From Rhodocollybia butyracea (Eukaryota; Basidiomycota; Agaricomycetes; Agaricales; Omphalotaceae), in the NCBI GenBank assembly GCA_015501585.1, contig JADNRY010000010.1, forward strand, positions 558,001 through 622,000: DNA of 64,000 nucleotides, given 5' to 3'. The notes under the pieces were generated by a model, which did no database searches, had not been told where the DNA came from, and worked only from the letters and a program-made list of their open reading frames with translations. Made by a program: the position numbers and the translations under genes. Position 1 is the stretch's first letter. Each line of letters begins with the position of its first letter. Positions 1-10,138 of this stretch are shown in pieces.

Positions 1-30
1 TCAACTTGTAACCAACACATCTATTTCACT

Positions 31-1082
31 TTGCTTGATAGGAATCCTTGGACCTACAACACTGGCAGGCTCGTGCTTTTCGCTTGCCTGCTTGTGACTC
101 TCGTCACCTTTGGCTGGATGGTCACTTGCGTGTGGTCAAACTATCTGATTAATGACCGATTCAATTTCGCGAAAATAAAAAGGCAGGGAGGACTCGAGGC
201 TTCAACTCAAAGTGCAACAGCAAAAGCATTACCATTGGTCTACATGACGGGATGGCCAGCAACAATGAATGTGAGCTTGCAGTGACGATTCCTTGGCATC
301 TAACTGCTCAACGTATTCCAGTTACTATTGAGTGATGCTATAGTAGTCTGGAGGGCCTGGATTATATTTCAATGGGCTTGGTTTCCAAAATTTGGACTTG
401 CTCTTCTCACAATCATCAATATTGGTGCATATACAAAAATTGATGATGGTCCATATAACTGACCCCATATGCCACATAGGAATCAATATTTCTAATTGTA
501 TCTTGGTAAATCTCGAAGTTACAAAAACCCTTGGTCCCGGTTCCAAAGTTATGGGCTGGTTATCAGGATTAATTTCACTGATAGTAAACATGTTTGCCAC
601 GGGATTGATTGCACTGAAGGCGCGGTAAGTCACCTTATTATCATGCGCGTGGCTATTGTTTTTTATATCTACTCTCATCCAGGAATCACCACCGTCTCAT
701 GGCCCAAGTTGGCATCCACAAAAGAAGTAGGGTTCAGAATGTCCTACTCCTATTAATTGAATCAGGCACCATATATTGTGCAATACAGCTGGCCTACACT
801 ATCAGCCTTCTGATAAATACTCATACATCTAGTAAGAGTGGATTTTCCAATATCTTTTATCTCATTTCTGCCATTGGTTGTGTTTCTATTGTGCGTTCTC
901 TTCTTAACTTACTTCTGAAATATTCAATTGGTTAAAGATTAATTTTCCAGGCGTGGTATCCAGTTGCGGTGGTCATTTTGATAAATCAACATAGATCTCC
1001 TGTATTGGAAACTTCACATGTCACGCTGGCCAGGGCTCAGGAGGGGCAGCTGGGGTTGAGTAAGAATGCTCACTCAGACTGA
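31..1082 (+). CDS. Seven-transmembrane receptor-like membrane protein, 5' incomplete
   Basis: Exons can be followed by hydrophobic segments and splice sites. One exon spans about 322-424 and encodes SDAIVVWRAWIIF, a motif I know from the multi-helix integral membrane proteins expanded in Agaricomycetes. A later exon ends at 624 (...NMFATGLIALKAR). The intron 625-682 starts gtaagt and ends ag, and the next exon 683-881 encodes RVQNVLLLLIESGTIYCAIQ. An intron at 882-950 and a last exon 951-1082 (WYPVAVVILINQ...) end at TGA 1080-1082; the 683-881 exon keeps the frame exactly. An upstream hydrophobic stretch at 31-285 may be an earlier exon, and the true start is probably left of the window. The role is inferred as a plasma-membrane sensor or receptor, with no ligand known. 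Intron placement between 425 and 540 is not certain. Confidence 0.55.
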
Positions 1083-1202
1083 ACTGAATAGTTTAAGTAA
1101 GTTATAAGTAAAGCACTAGAGTCAGGTTTAAAGTTGCCAGGTCGCTTTTTCCCTCCTACTAGCTACTAGCTAGACATTCAGAAATTTTCTCCGGCCAATG
1201 GC

Positions 1203-1355
1203 TGTTGAGAAACAGCAAGGGAAGGTACTAACATTGACCCTCAACAAGGGGGAATCGCCATGACGTGGCACAGGTGAAACAACGATTAAGTTATGTAAGA
1301 TACATACATGTGACTAGTGTACCAGCGGAACGACCGAGCAACACATACTTCAACG
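1203..1355. repeat. Left 153-bp terminal repeat of the TRIM-like element
   Basis: Begins TGTTGAG and ends CTTCAACG, and is preceded by TSD atggc at 1198-1202. Against the right copy it differs by small indels and by several CG versus CA/TG changes (for example tcgcc versus tcacc, gacgtgg versus gatgtgg, and gaacgaccg versus gaacaactg). The terminal G instead of A breaks the usual CA end. Confidence 0.7.
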
Positions 1356-1494
1356 CTCCCACTTGAGAGGAAATGTAGCGCAGGACACAGACAACACAAA
1401 AATACATCCAAAAACAATCCAAACATCACTCCCACTGTTTCGTAGAATCACTTCTCCAATATAACAATCTTCCAATCAGTTCAAGATACAAGGC

Positions 1495-2126
1495 TGTAAG
1501 GTATTGAACAACCTAGCACATCTCCTGGTCATATTAAAATCATAACTATTATTACTTGGCACTCAAAATGACTCGGAATGACTAGACCTGCTGATCATGT
1601 GACTATGACTTGCCGGAACATGCGGGTATATTCAAATGAGTTACATTGAGTCATTGAGGTTGTACTTATTTAGAATGGCTTACTCATGCAAACCATGGTT
1701 TGCCTTGAGGCCAACACATGTACTATATATTTAATTACTTAATGATTTCCCATGTAAAAGACTATAAAAGGGGGGGAATTACCCATACACCCTTTTTCTC
1801 TAGTCTCTATATTTTGTAACCCAGTACCTACAAGAATTACACTTGTTATCTCGATTCTTTGTTTGAACAACACCTGAGGAATTATCAACTGAGTAAATAC
1901 AGCAAGACTCACTTTAATATCAAGGATATTGAAGGTACGTATTCCCGACACTTATTGTCACCAATACCCGTATAGTGCACACCAACTCTATACAAAGATA
2001 CCCCCAAAACACCATAACGCTTAGGTTCTTGTAAGCATTATCTACTGAGCAGCCCTTGAATCTGTTAGATTGGAAGTATTAGTTAAATACAACTGGTTAA
2101 CAAGCCTCTTTGTTCGAGACTTGACA
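1495..2126 (+). repeat. 5' LTR (632 bp) of gag-only element
   Basis: Starts TGTAAGGTATTG and ends GACTTGACA, with TSD aaggc immediately upstream. A TATA-like ctataaaagggg at about 1763 lies at a plausible U3 promoter position. The motif aatgactcggaatgact is shared with the solo LTR at 41943-42572, so the two LTR families are probably related. Confidence 0.85.
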
Positions 2127-2156
2127 TAATATAGAGACTACAGCTGTGACTAGAAA

Positions 2157-3539
2157 ATGTCTACTAGAACTGTTACTGGTGCGAGTACTACTAATGAGCA
2201 AAATACCACAGATACCCAAGCTTCTTTTTACACTTGTACCCCTGGTTCAAATTGTCTTATGGCAAATGATAGTAATTCTATCAATACTTCTAACCAAGCA
2301 CCAAATCAACCTTCTTTTCCAGAGGGAGGAAGAACACTAGGTGCTATGCCCAGTAATGCATACCCAAATACTCCGTCACATGTTCCGAGACGTCCCGCAT
2401 CTACCCCTGTGGCTTGTCCTACTAATCCAATGCAGTCTAATTGGACACCTTCACCTGTGGGACCAAGAACTAACTTGGCAACTGAGGGATGGCATTATGC
2501 TAGCACTCATGGTCCAAGATCACCTGTAGATATGGGTCCAAGTAGATTGGATAGATTGACAGAAGAGTTGGAAGGGTATGGTGAGCTACCAGAGCACAGC
2601 GGTAGCTCAAATTTATTTTATCACACATCAGCTGAACAACAGTCTGTGACTCCATTACCAAGTCGAACAGGAGACTCGGAACATTTTCCGTCTCTTAACT
2701 CAATAGTGGGACCCACTATGAGGAGGCAGGAAACTCCGGAAACTCCTTCAAACCAATTCACATGGTATCGCGATCAGTTTAGAGCTATTGTGGGCGAAAG
2801 TACATTAAGAACATCACACCCACAAGTAACTAACAGAGAAAATATACCCCAAGTTTTAACGGTACCATCAACAGAACCTGCTACAGTAATTGGACCATCA
2901 ATTTTAACTCAACCTGCTCCTACGCATGCAATGCAAGGGAATAGTTGGACAAATTATCAGACACCTCCACCAAATTACCATAGAAGGGCATCTGTACAGA
3001 GTAGTGACCAAGTTGAAATTGCATGGGTTCATCGAGATCAGTTAGTTGCTTTAGGTGAAAGTTGTAGGGAATTACTTCACCGAATTGGAATATCATCACA
3101 GAATGGTGACAATTCAGTAGAAGGGTGGATCCATAGATTTTTATTAATCACCACTGCAAATTCCAACAACTTAGACTCTGAAGTTGCATTAGCATTAGAA
3201 AGGAGGGGAATTAGGGATGAGGTTATAAGACTTACAGAATATGCTAACCGCCCTGAATTACAAGGGTTTTATGAGCTACCAGGTAGCCCAAGGACAAATT
3301 CTCATTCTAGTTCTGGGGGTAGCCATTCACAACAGGTTCAACCTGTACTAAATCCCCCCCTATCTGAGCAACCTAGGTCAGAGTCTGTAAGTACAGGAAT
3401 TGACGAGATAGTATATCCTATATTAAGGAGAAGTACTGGATCTGATTTGGTACATACAGCAGTAAGTGAAATCTTAGGTACCTATTTTGGAAATTGGGAA
3501 GCTACTGAGCGTGCGAATGAAGCTGGGTTTTCGGTCTAG
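2157..3539 (+). CDS. Gag N-terminal region of the gag-only LTR element, truncated by insertion
   Basis: ATG at 2157, 31 nt after the 5' LTR, opens a 460-codon frame rich in Ser, Thr, Pro, Asn and Gln. A module near residues 290-370 (HRDQLVALGESCRELLHRIG, then EGWIHRFLL) resembles a module in the N-terminal ORF of the minus-strand Ty3 element (RDQLHATAHLVRNLLMRLG, then VGWLRVLETL, around 29.8 kb), so both belong to one gag family. The last 15 codons (WEATERANEAGFSV, stop) are encoded by the left terminal repeat of the Ngaro-like element that starts at 3495, so the natural reading frame was cut there. Function: structural capsid-precursor region; no catalytic motifs. Confidence 0.7.
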   Translation: MSTRTVTGASTTNEQNTTDTQASFYTCTPGSNCLMANDSNSINTSNQAPNQPSFPEGGRTLGAMPSNAYPNTPSHVPRRPASTPVACPTNPMQSNWTPSPVGPRTNLATEGWHYASTHGPRSPVDMGPSRLDRLTEELEGYGELPEHSGSSNLFYHTSAEQQSVTPLPSRTGDSEHFPSLNSIVGPTMRRQETPETPSNQFTWYRDQFRAIVGESTLRTSHPQVTNRENIPQVLTVPSTEPATVIGPSILTQPAPTHAMQGNSWTNYQTPPPNYHRRASVQSSDQVEIAWVHRDQLVALGESCRELLHRIGISSQNGDNSVEGWIHRFLLITTANSNNLDSEVALALERRGIRDEVIRLTEYANRPELQGFYELPGSPRTNSHSSSGGSHSQQVQPVLNPPLSEQPRSESVSTGIDEIVYPILRRSTGSDLVHTAVSEILGTYFGNWEATERANEAGFSV

Positions 3540-3644
3540 ATTTCGGAACGTTCGCCGGATTTAGACGCGCATTCCTCTTCTTCATACTTCCACCTCTTCA
3601 TAGCGTAGCTAACTCCGAAGTAGCACTTCGAGTATAGTTTTTCA
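3495..3644 (+). repeat. Split direct repeat A1 of Ngaro-like element
   Basis: 150 bp starting TGGGAAGCTACTGAGCG, nearly identical to 9378-9527. Most differences are CpG changes (gtgcgaatg versus gtgcaaatg, cttcgag versus ctttgag, ttcata versus ttcgta). Confidence 0.75.
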
Positions 3645-3734
3645 TAATTTCTCTTCTGCGATACTTTTATTCACTTATCCCGTTTTCTGAGAAAATCGCT
3701 CTTCCCTATCGCTGAGAAACACGTTTTGGACGCT

Positions 3735-5945
3735 ATGACCGAAAGACAAGCACGCGATACTTGGGCTCGTAGGAAACTCGCAGTGGCTGAAGAGGCTAGG
3801 CTCAAAGACGAGCGTCGCTTGGACAACCTCCGAGCTCTCAATCCTCCGCCAGACGCGTCGGTTTCGGAGAACGGTGAACGGGCAGCAGCAACTCGCAAGG
3901 CTCGCCGCGCTCAGCTACTGCGTACGGCGGAATACGAAGCATCTCTCATAGTTGGAGACCTCCAAGTCGGCGTGGGTGAGCCCACCAGATCTCCTTTGTC
4001 TCCCCTCCCCAACTCTCCGGCGCGTGTTATTGCACACCAGGACCAAGCCGATTGGGAGGGAGATGGCCTCTCCATCCTGGACATGGACCTGGATGGCCTT
4101 CCTGGGCAGCAGAGCCAGGCTGAGGCTCACAACCTGGATGGCGACGCACCAGACTCTCCCGGGCCATATCACAATAAGCTCCGTGCGATACCCTCCTCAG
4201 ACGACCAACCGATGCATTGCGCTCACGGGCACAGCAGTGTCTTTGGTGACCAGAGACACGGCAGTGTAGCACCTTCCAGGCATGGAAGTCAAGGTGAGAA
4301 GCTCTCCTTTGTCTCATCCCGCAGCCATATAGCATATATGCGCCGCATATTCACATTCATCCCGTTCCGCCTGGTATCCGGCTAACACGACTTTCTGCTA
4401 GATCGTACGCTCAGCCACGTCGACATGTTTGACGACGTGGCCGACTGGCTGGCTGCAGGCTCTTCACCCGGACCCTTTCCGCCCATGGCCTCCACACCCA
4501 GACCGGCACGAGGTCCAAAACCTCGACGTGTTGTGCCTCTCGCTGCACCAGCAGGAATCCGGACCCATGCTCAGCGGCGCCATCGCAAGCGTTCTCTCTC
4601 CCCGCTGCATCATAGGCCCATTCCCCAGCCTCGTGCACTCCTGGAGCGAGACCGGTTGACAAGCCGTCTTCATGACAGCTCTCGTCACCATCGACATGCC
4701 TCGCCCGTGCGGATCCATGCCTCTACCAGAGGTCAATCTCGACGTCCTTCCCCTCCTTCCAATGATCATCGTGATGTGGGTGGACATGACAGAAGGCAGC
4801 GCTCTCCTTCAACGGGTAGACATGGCAGGAAGCACCGCTCCCCATCACCGGGCAGGTTTGGCGGCAGACGCCGCTCTCCTTCCACAAGCGTCCAGCTCAG
4901 GAGACACCACTCCCCTTCTTTCTCCAGTCCTGGGGAATACCGTCATCAGTATCGTAGTCATTGAGGCTACAGCACCTACAGCAGCAGACGCCAATCTGGG
5001 CACCGTTCGCACTGTTCCAGCGTATCACCTGTCAAGGCTCGTGGTAAAGGAAAAGACCTTCCTGATCCTCGGAACGCTGAAGTCCCCGATCAGGAGCCCT
5101 TGGGCATCCTGAGTTGTGTCCCTGCTGAGGTCACCTCTGCGCTCAGGGCTGGCTGGACCGAGTACATCCCCCTAGGGTGGTTTGCAGATCGGCACAACTC
5201 CTCTCTGTCGGGTTCCAGCATCCCTGGCACAGACAGCTGCTTGCAAATGGATGAATCCGGCCGGGTGCAGTACAAGAACAAGAAACTGGGCCACATTCCA
5301 CTTTCCCTTCTCACCCTCAACGACTGGTCGACGATTGCCGATAACATGCCTAAAGCCATGCGGGAGCACCTCATACCCGCTCGCAGGGACCGTGCCGGCT
5401 CCGGCAAGGCCAATCGCATTGCAGACTCTCTCCTGGAGTTATTTGACATGGTCCGGCGCCGCCCCGATTACAGGTCAGATTTCGAGGCTTACAAGGAATA
5501 CACGGACAAGGTCCTCCGTAGCTGGCATGCTCAGGCTGACGCCAAATGGAAGCTTGGGCACTTCTATCCGGATACCTTCCGTATGATTTCCACTGCTCAT
5601 CAGAACAAGTTGAAGGCCTCAAATGCATATGCGTCTGGCTCCAAGACCACAAAGTTGTCATCCTCGTCCTTTCGAGATTCAAAGACGAACAGCAAGACAC
5701 GAGGGGATCGTCGCGATGCCAGATGTCTCCACTGTGGAAGCACCCAACATGGGCATCATGAACATACCTCAAAACCTTCCGATTATCTCAGAAAAGTTGA
5801 TGGCAAGTGGGTCAACGGTCAGAACCAAGAACTATGTCTCTCATGGAACGGTCTCAAAGGATGCAAAGGCTGCAAGTTTGAGCATCGTTGCGGCATCTGT
5901 GGATCCACCTCACACTGCTCCCAGACTCACCCCTCTGAGCGATGA
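3735..5945 (+). pseudogene. Gag-like ORF1 of Ngaro-like element (CCHC/CCCH-type zinc fingers), frameshifted or spliced
   Basis: ATG 3735 opens a charged frame (MTERQARDTWARRKLAVAEE...) to 4385. A second open frame, 4425-4964, is Arg/Ser/Pro-rich with repeated RRSPS-type motifs. A third, 5100-5945, carries a conserved gag-like region (WFADRHNSSLSG..., KLGHIPLSLLTLNDW) and ends in Cys/His clusters CLHCGSTQHGHH and CKGCKFEHRCGICGSTSHC, typical of nucleic-acid-binding gag proteins. The three parts lie in different frames; an intron near 4300-4410 is possible, and the change near 5000-5100 looks like a frameshift. Role: RNA binding and particle assembly. ORF1 stops at 5945, just where RT homology begins in another frame, as is common for these elements. 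Confidence 0.6.
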
Positions 5946-7748
5946 GTTTCACATTCCGATAACTACTCGCCTCATCCCAGATGCTTGGCGTGCACTTCTA
6001 AAGGAGACTAATGCTCCTGAGAAGTTTGACGAGGTTCCGAAAGGCCTCGAGTGTGGTTTCTACATTGGCATAGACGAAGAATTCTCTCTTACCTCCACTT
6101 TCACTCCCAAGAATCATTTTCGCACAGACGCGGAAGCACAAATCATTCGCTCAAAGTTTAAAGATGAGATTGCACTAGGCCGTCTCTCTCCGGGTTTCCT
6201 TCCGGAGACATTAGAATCTATCATAGGACCTTTTCGCACCGCTCCCATGGCTGTTCTAGAGCAGAAGCCAGGAAAATTCCGTATTATCATCGATCATTCA
6301 TTCCCAAGACTGCGCCACCTCCTCTCCTTTGCATCTTATTTCAACTTTCGTGAGCCACCGAGGTTAGCTACCCCGGACAGCATAATCAATCCCAACTCGG
6401 TCTCCATAAACTCGCTCATTGACGCTAATGATTTTCCATGTGACTGGGGCACCTTCTCAGACTGCTACTTGCTAGTTGCGGATGCTCCTGAAGGTGAGGC
6501 TCACCATGCTACGACACATTCATCTCATTAACACTCCCCTTTCTTAGGCACGCAAGTCGCGGTTTTTGATGTAGACGCCGCTTTCAGAAATATCCCACTA
6601 CATCCTTCTGTGCGCAAGTATGTTGCGCTATTCCTTGACGGTCTCGTTTATCTGGACCTCTGCCTGAACTTCGGTATTCGCTCTGCACCAGGCATCTGGG
6701 GTCTTGTCGCGGATGCCATGGTCTGGATCTTACTACACAAGGGAGTTGATGCCTTGCTCAAGTGGGTCGACGACTTCATCTTTTTCCGTTACCCACGTTC
6801 TCGGAAAAAAGACGGTTCTTATACATACTCATACAACGAGTCGTTGATCTGGAACATTGCTGCGGTTTTAGGTTGGCCATGGGCTCCGAGCAAATTCATA
6901 CCTTTTGCTTTCTTTTTCCTCTACATCGGGTTCTTGTGGAACTTGACCAACAAAACCGTTGAGTTACCAAAGGCCAAGAAGGAAAAATACATTGCCCGAC
7001 TGGAACCGTGGCTTGCGCCAAAAGCAAAGATGTCACTCGAACAGACCGAAACAGTCATCGGTACACTGAACCACGCTTCACTGGTCATACCGACAGGCCG
7101 TGCTCACCTCTCATCCTTCTATGCCTTTCGCGCCACCTTTCAAGGACCTCTTGCTCGGGTCATACCCCACACAGTATCAGCCACATTGAGAGAGGACGCT
7201 CAGTGGTGGACCAACACTCTCTCCAATGAATTTGTTGGCCTCAGGATAGCAAAACCGCCCCTCTCACAGAGCTCAACATATTCGTTGACGCTTCAACTTC
7301 ATGGGGCATGGGTCTATTCATCAATGACTGTTGGCTGGCCTGGGAACTGCAGAACGGATGGCAGGGCGAGCACAACAAGCGTCACATCGGATGGGCTGAG
7401 ATGGTCATTGTCGAACTCACCATCCGAACATTGATAGCCTCTGGGATCAACAACGCCAGAGTTCTCATCCTCTCGGACAACAAAGGAGTAGTGGGATCGC
7501 TTAGAAAAGGATACTCACGAGGCTCTGAACAAAACTGCATACTCCGACGTATCATCGAGCTAATGCAGGAACATTCCATCTGGGTTGATTGTGAATATGT
7601 CCCTACAGACCTAAACATTGCCGACGCACCATCAAGGGGAAAATTCCCCTTGAGACACCTTTTACATCCTCACCCTCCCGCGCTACCTAGACATCTACAA
7701 CCATACGTACACGACTGTGTAAAGTTTCAGGATCCCCGTTTAGTTTAA
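5623..7748 (+). pseudogene. DIRS/Ngaro-type reverse transcriptase-RNase H
   Basis: RT homology runs from about 5930 (RLIPDAWRALLKETNAP, then GPFRTAPMAVLEQKPGKFR and IIIDHSFPR). A spliceosomal-type intron, 6494-6547 (gtgagg...cttag, 54 nt), joins DAPEG to TQVAVFDVDAAFRNIP in frame. The polymerase active site is KWVDDFIFF (about 6758-6785), the DIRS variant of YxDD. The RNase H domain follows in another frame (7308-7748, with homology from about 7270: NIFVDASTSWGM, then AEMVIVE, LSDNKGV, NIADAPSR), showing the D, E, D, D acidic residues. A 1-nt frameshift near 7250 separates RT from RNase H. The first ATG of the long frame lies inside ORF1, so translation may use frameshifting. Function: element cDNA synthesis. 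Confidence 0.75.
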
Positions 7749-7900
7749 ACTGTGTACTACCTCATACCTACTTACAGATAATATTACGAACTCTCGGTGT
7801 CGCGCAATCACTAGCCTATCAAAAATTCCGCAACATGTGACCACGTTAATTCCCCGTGAAAGTTTATCACATGATAAACTTCCTTTCAACTTGAACCATA

Positions 7901-9007
7901 ATGCCGCCCTACCGTTTCTCGCTTTCCAGCAAAACAAACAACACCAACGATATCATTGGCCACATCCCTCGCCAGAATTCTACTATACCCGCATCTCGCT
8001 CTAGCCAAACAACTTCATTAAACGAAAACACGCGTCGGGTAATGGATGCTGCGGTGTCTGCGAAAACGAACAAGAAGAAATGGCACCATACGAACAGATT
8101 CCTGGACTGGTGCACCAAGTTGGACCTGGCCTCCACTGACATATCTCCACCATCTGAAGAAACGCTCTGCAACTACGTAGCCAACAGATTTGCTGGTGTC
8201 ACAGCTGGTGCCACCGCCAAAGCCCATATTGCCGCCATCAAGCAGTGGAACGCTACTCGTGGATTTCCATGGATGGGAGGTGATAGACTCAGACGAGTTC
8301 TTGCTGGCGTAGAACGTCAGGCTCCGAAATCTTCTCAGCGGGAACCAAGGAAGCCTGTAAAGAAATCTCACATTCTCTCACTCAGGGATGACGCTTGAGC
8401 CAGCTGCTACAACAGAAAGAAGGTTTGTATTGCTGCTACCGCAGACACCCTCTTCCACAGCCAGATGAGAGCAGGAGAAGGTCTCGCAGACAAGGCCGAC
8501 CCAACCCTCTATGACAGCTCGAAACTCCCTTGTGTAGGCGATCTCGGCACTCCCAACAACAAAGGCATCGCCTTGCTCAATCTCCCGTGCACTAAGATGA
8601 ACCAATCTCATGGAGAAGAAGTCATTGTTCCCGCCGCCACAGTCACGCTCCTTCGAAAACACATACAGATTAACAAGTTGAAGTCAACTGACCCTCTCTT
8701 CTCCTTCCGTGATGACGGAGGCAAACTCACCATTCTGACGAAGAAGGAATTCCTCGCTCGCTGCAATGAAGTCTGGAACCTGAAAGGGAATCAGAAGATG
8801 ACGGGTCACTGCTTCAGAATCGGTGGCACCACATACTACCTAACCTCTGGTATGGCTCCCGAAGTTGTGAAGGCAATGGGTCGCTGGAAGTCGGATGCCT
8901 TCCTGCGTTACTGGAGGGACCTGGACACCCTTGCCTCTCTCCACCTGCACCGCTTCCAAACCCAACAGCAACATGGACACCGTGTCCGCAACGCTGCTAG
9001 GTTGTAG
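7901..9007 (+). pseudogene. Tyrosine recombinase of Ngaro-like element, in-frame TGA
   Basis: ATG 7901 opens a frame with an N-terminal SAM-like core-binding region (KKWHHTNRFLDWCTKL, then YVANRFAGVTAGATAKAHIAAIKQWN). The catalytic half follows TGA 8396-8398 in the same frame. Visible catalytic elements: Arg in FHSQMRAGEG, HxxR as GHCFRIGG, then MGRWKSDAFLRYW containing the Trp (in place of the second His) and the Tyr nucleophile. This is the standard R-HxxR-[H/W]-Y set of phage-integrase-family recombinases, used by Ngaro/DIRS elements to insert circular DNA. The single stop splits an otherwise open 369-codon frame, so this copy is probably inactive unless read through. Confidence 0.75.
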
Positions 9008-9199
9008 CACCAAGCTGGCACCGTCACATCACTATCCAATTTCATCGTTCCCACTCTTCTTGTCCATCATCATCATCACTTCCTTTCTCTTTCTTTTTCT
9101 CCCTATCACTCTGCACATCTCAGTACCCTCGGCTGGGCCAAGACCTGGGGGCAGTCAGTTCCCTACGTACACTCGACGCGCCATCGGCTTCTTCGCAAC

Positions 9200-9377
9200 G
9201 GGTTTTTGACTGTACTTCGTCTCCGCACCCCAGGTCGGAATAATTATTCCGTGTTGTCATTCGACATTGTGGAATATTTATTCTGGTTCTCCTTAGCCCT
9301 CCTCTTGGTACTAGTGGCCTCAGCCACGCTTATTTATATTTTGGTCTAAGAAGTACGAATGGACTATAGACTCAAAA
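9200..9377 (+). repeat. Split direct repeat B1 of Ngaro-like element
   Basis: 178 bp matching 9836-10014 and directly abutting A2. It contains a short hydrophobic reading frame (FWFSLALLLVLVASATLIY) also present in B2. Differences from B2 are almost all CG versus TG/CA (cttcgtc versus ctttgtc, ggtcgg versus ggttgg, acattg versus acatcg, ctcaaa versus ctcgaa), plus 1 bp in a C run. Confidence 0.7.
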
Positions 9378-9527
9378 TGGGAAGCTACTGAGCGTGCAAA
9401 TGAAGCTGGGTTTTCGGTCTAGATTTCGGAACGTTCTCCGGATTTAGACGCGCGTTCCTCTTCTTCGTACTTCCACCTCTTCATAGCGTAGCTACCTCCG
9501 AAGTAGCACTTTGAGTATAGTTTTTCA
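9378..9527 (+). repeat. Split direct repeat A2 of Ngaro-like element
   Basis: 150-bp copy of A1 located directly after B1. The junction B1-A2 would be the site regenerated in the circular intermediate of the YR-element model. It is followed by a 308-bp spacer (9528-9835) with no reading frame I recognise. Confidence 0.7.
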
Positions 9528-9835
9528 CCCACCCACCTCCCTTTCACTTACTGATTTCACTCTTTGTTCATGTAACCCAAGATCCATTACAATTCACACC
9601 AAACTTACGCTCATTGTAGAATCATAAATCACTTTGTACACCAATAAAGCAAGCTTCATATCATGAAGTAGACAGCCAGAACAAGGCGCTGCATTTGGAA
9701 GTTTGAACAGGTTCAACTCCCAGCTTGCCGGAATCGCATGTCTTTCTTTCTCTTGAATAAATAATTTCAATATGCATATCAGAGCCTGAGCCTGTGCTTG
9801 CTAGTACCTGCGGGGCACGAAGATCTCATCAGTAA

Positions 9836-10014
9836 GGGTTTTCGACTGTACTTTGTCTCCGCACCCCCAGGTTGGAATAATTATTCCGTGTTGTCATTCG
9901 ACATCGTGGAATATTTATTCTGGTTCTCCTTAGCCCTCCTCTTGGTACTAGTGGCCTCAGCCACGCTTATTTATATTTTGGTCTAAGAAGTACGAATGGA
10001 CTATAGACTCGAAA
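9836..10014 (+). repeat. Split direct repeat B2 of Ngaro-like element
   Basis: Second copy of the B repeat, at the right end. It runs directly into 10015-10085, which repeats the first 71 bp of A. Confidence 0.7.
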
Positions 10015-10085
10015 TGGGAAGCTACTGAGCGTGCAAATGAAGCTGGGTTTTCGGTCTAGATTTCGGAACGTTCGCCGGATTTAGA
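10015..10085 (+). repeat. Partial third copy of repeat A at the right boundary
   Basis: TGGGAAGCTACTGAGCG to CCGGATTTAGA matches positions 1-71 of A1 and A2, then stops abruptly before sequence that belongs to the host gag region. The whole insertion is therefore flanked by a 71-bp direct repeat (3495-3565 and 10015-10085). Confidence 0.65.
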
Positions 10086-10138
10086 TTGCAGATTCCTGGC
10101 GCACACCGTCACTTTTTCAGATTCTTTTATGCACTCAA

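Larger units (their letters stand above)
3495..10085 (+). mobile_element. Ngaro-like (DIRS order) tyrosine-recombinase retrotransposon
   Basis: Contains in order a zinc-finger gag-like ORF, a reverse transcriptase/RNase H of the DIRS type, and a tyrosine recombinase; there is no integrase, protease or methyltransferase-like domain, which favours Ngaro over DIRS1. The ends are split direct repeats: A1 3495-3644 on the left; B1 9200-9377, A2 9378-9527, B2 9836-10014 on the right, plus a 71-bp copy of the start of A (10015-10085). This is the A1...B1-A2...B2 plan known for Ngaro/PAT elements, which integrate through a circular intermediate rather than by an integrase. No TSD is expected and none is seen. 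The coding region has at least one frameshift and one in-frame stop, so this copy looks dead. Confidence 0.8.

Noticed and set aside
7434..7901. DIRS1-type methyltransferase domain between RNase H and recombinase
   Set aside because: Only about 150 bp separate the RNase H frame from the recombinase ATG, with no coding frame; the element was therefore classed as Ngaro-like.
9798..9986. Membrane protein gene in the B2 repeat
   Set aside because: The 62-codon hydrophobic frame lies within a terminal repeat present twice and has no start context or homologue that I know; treated as part of the repeat.
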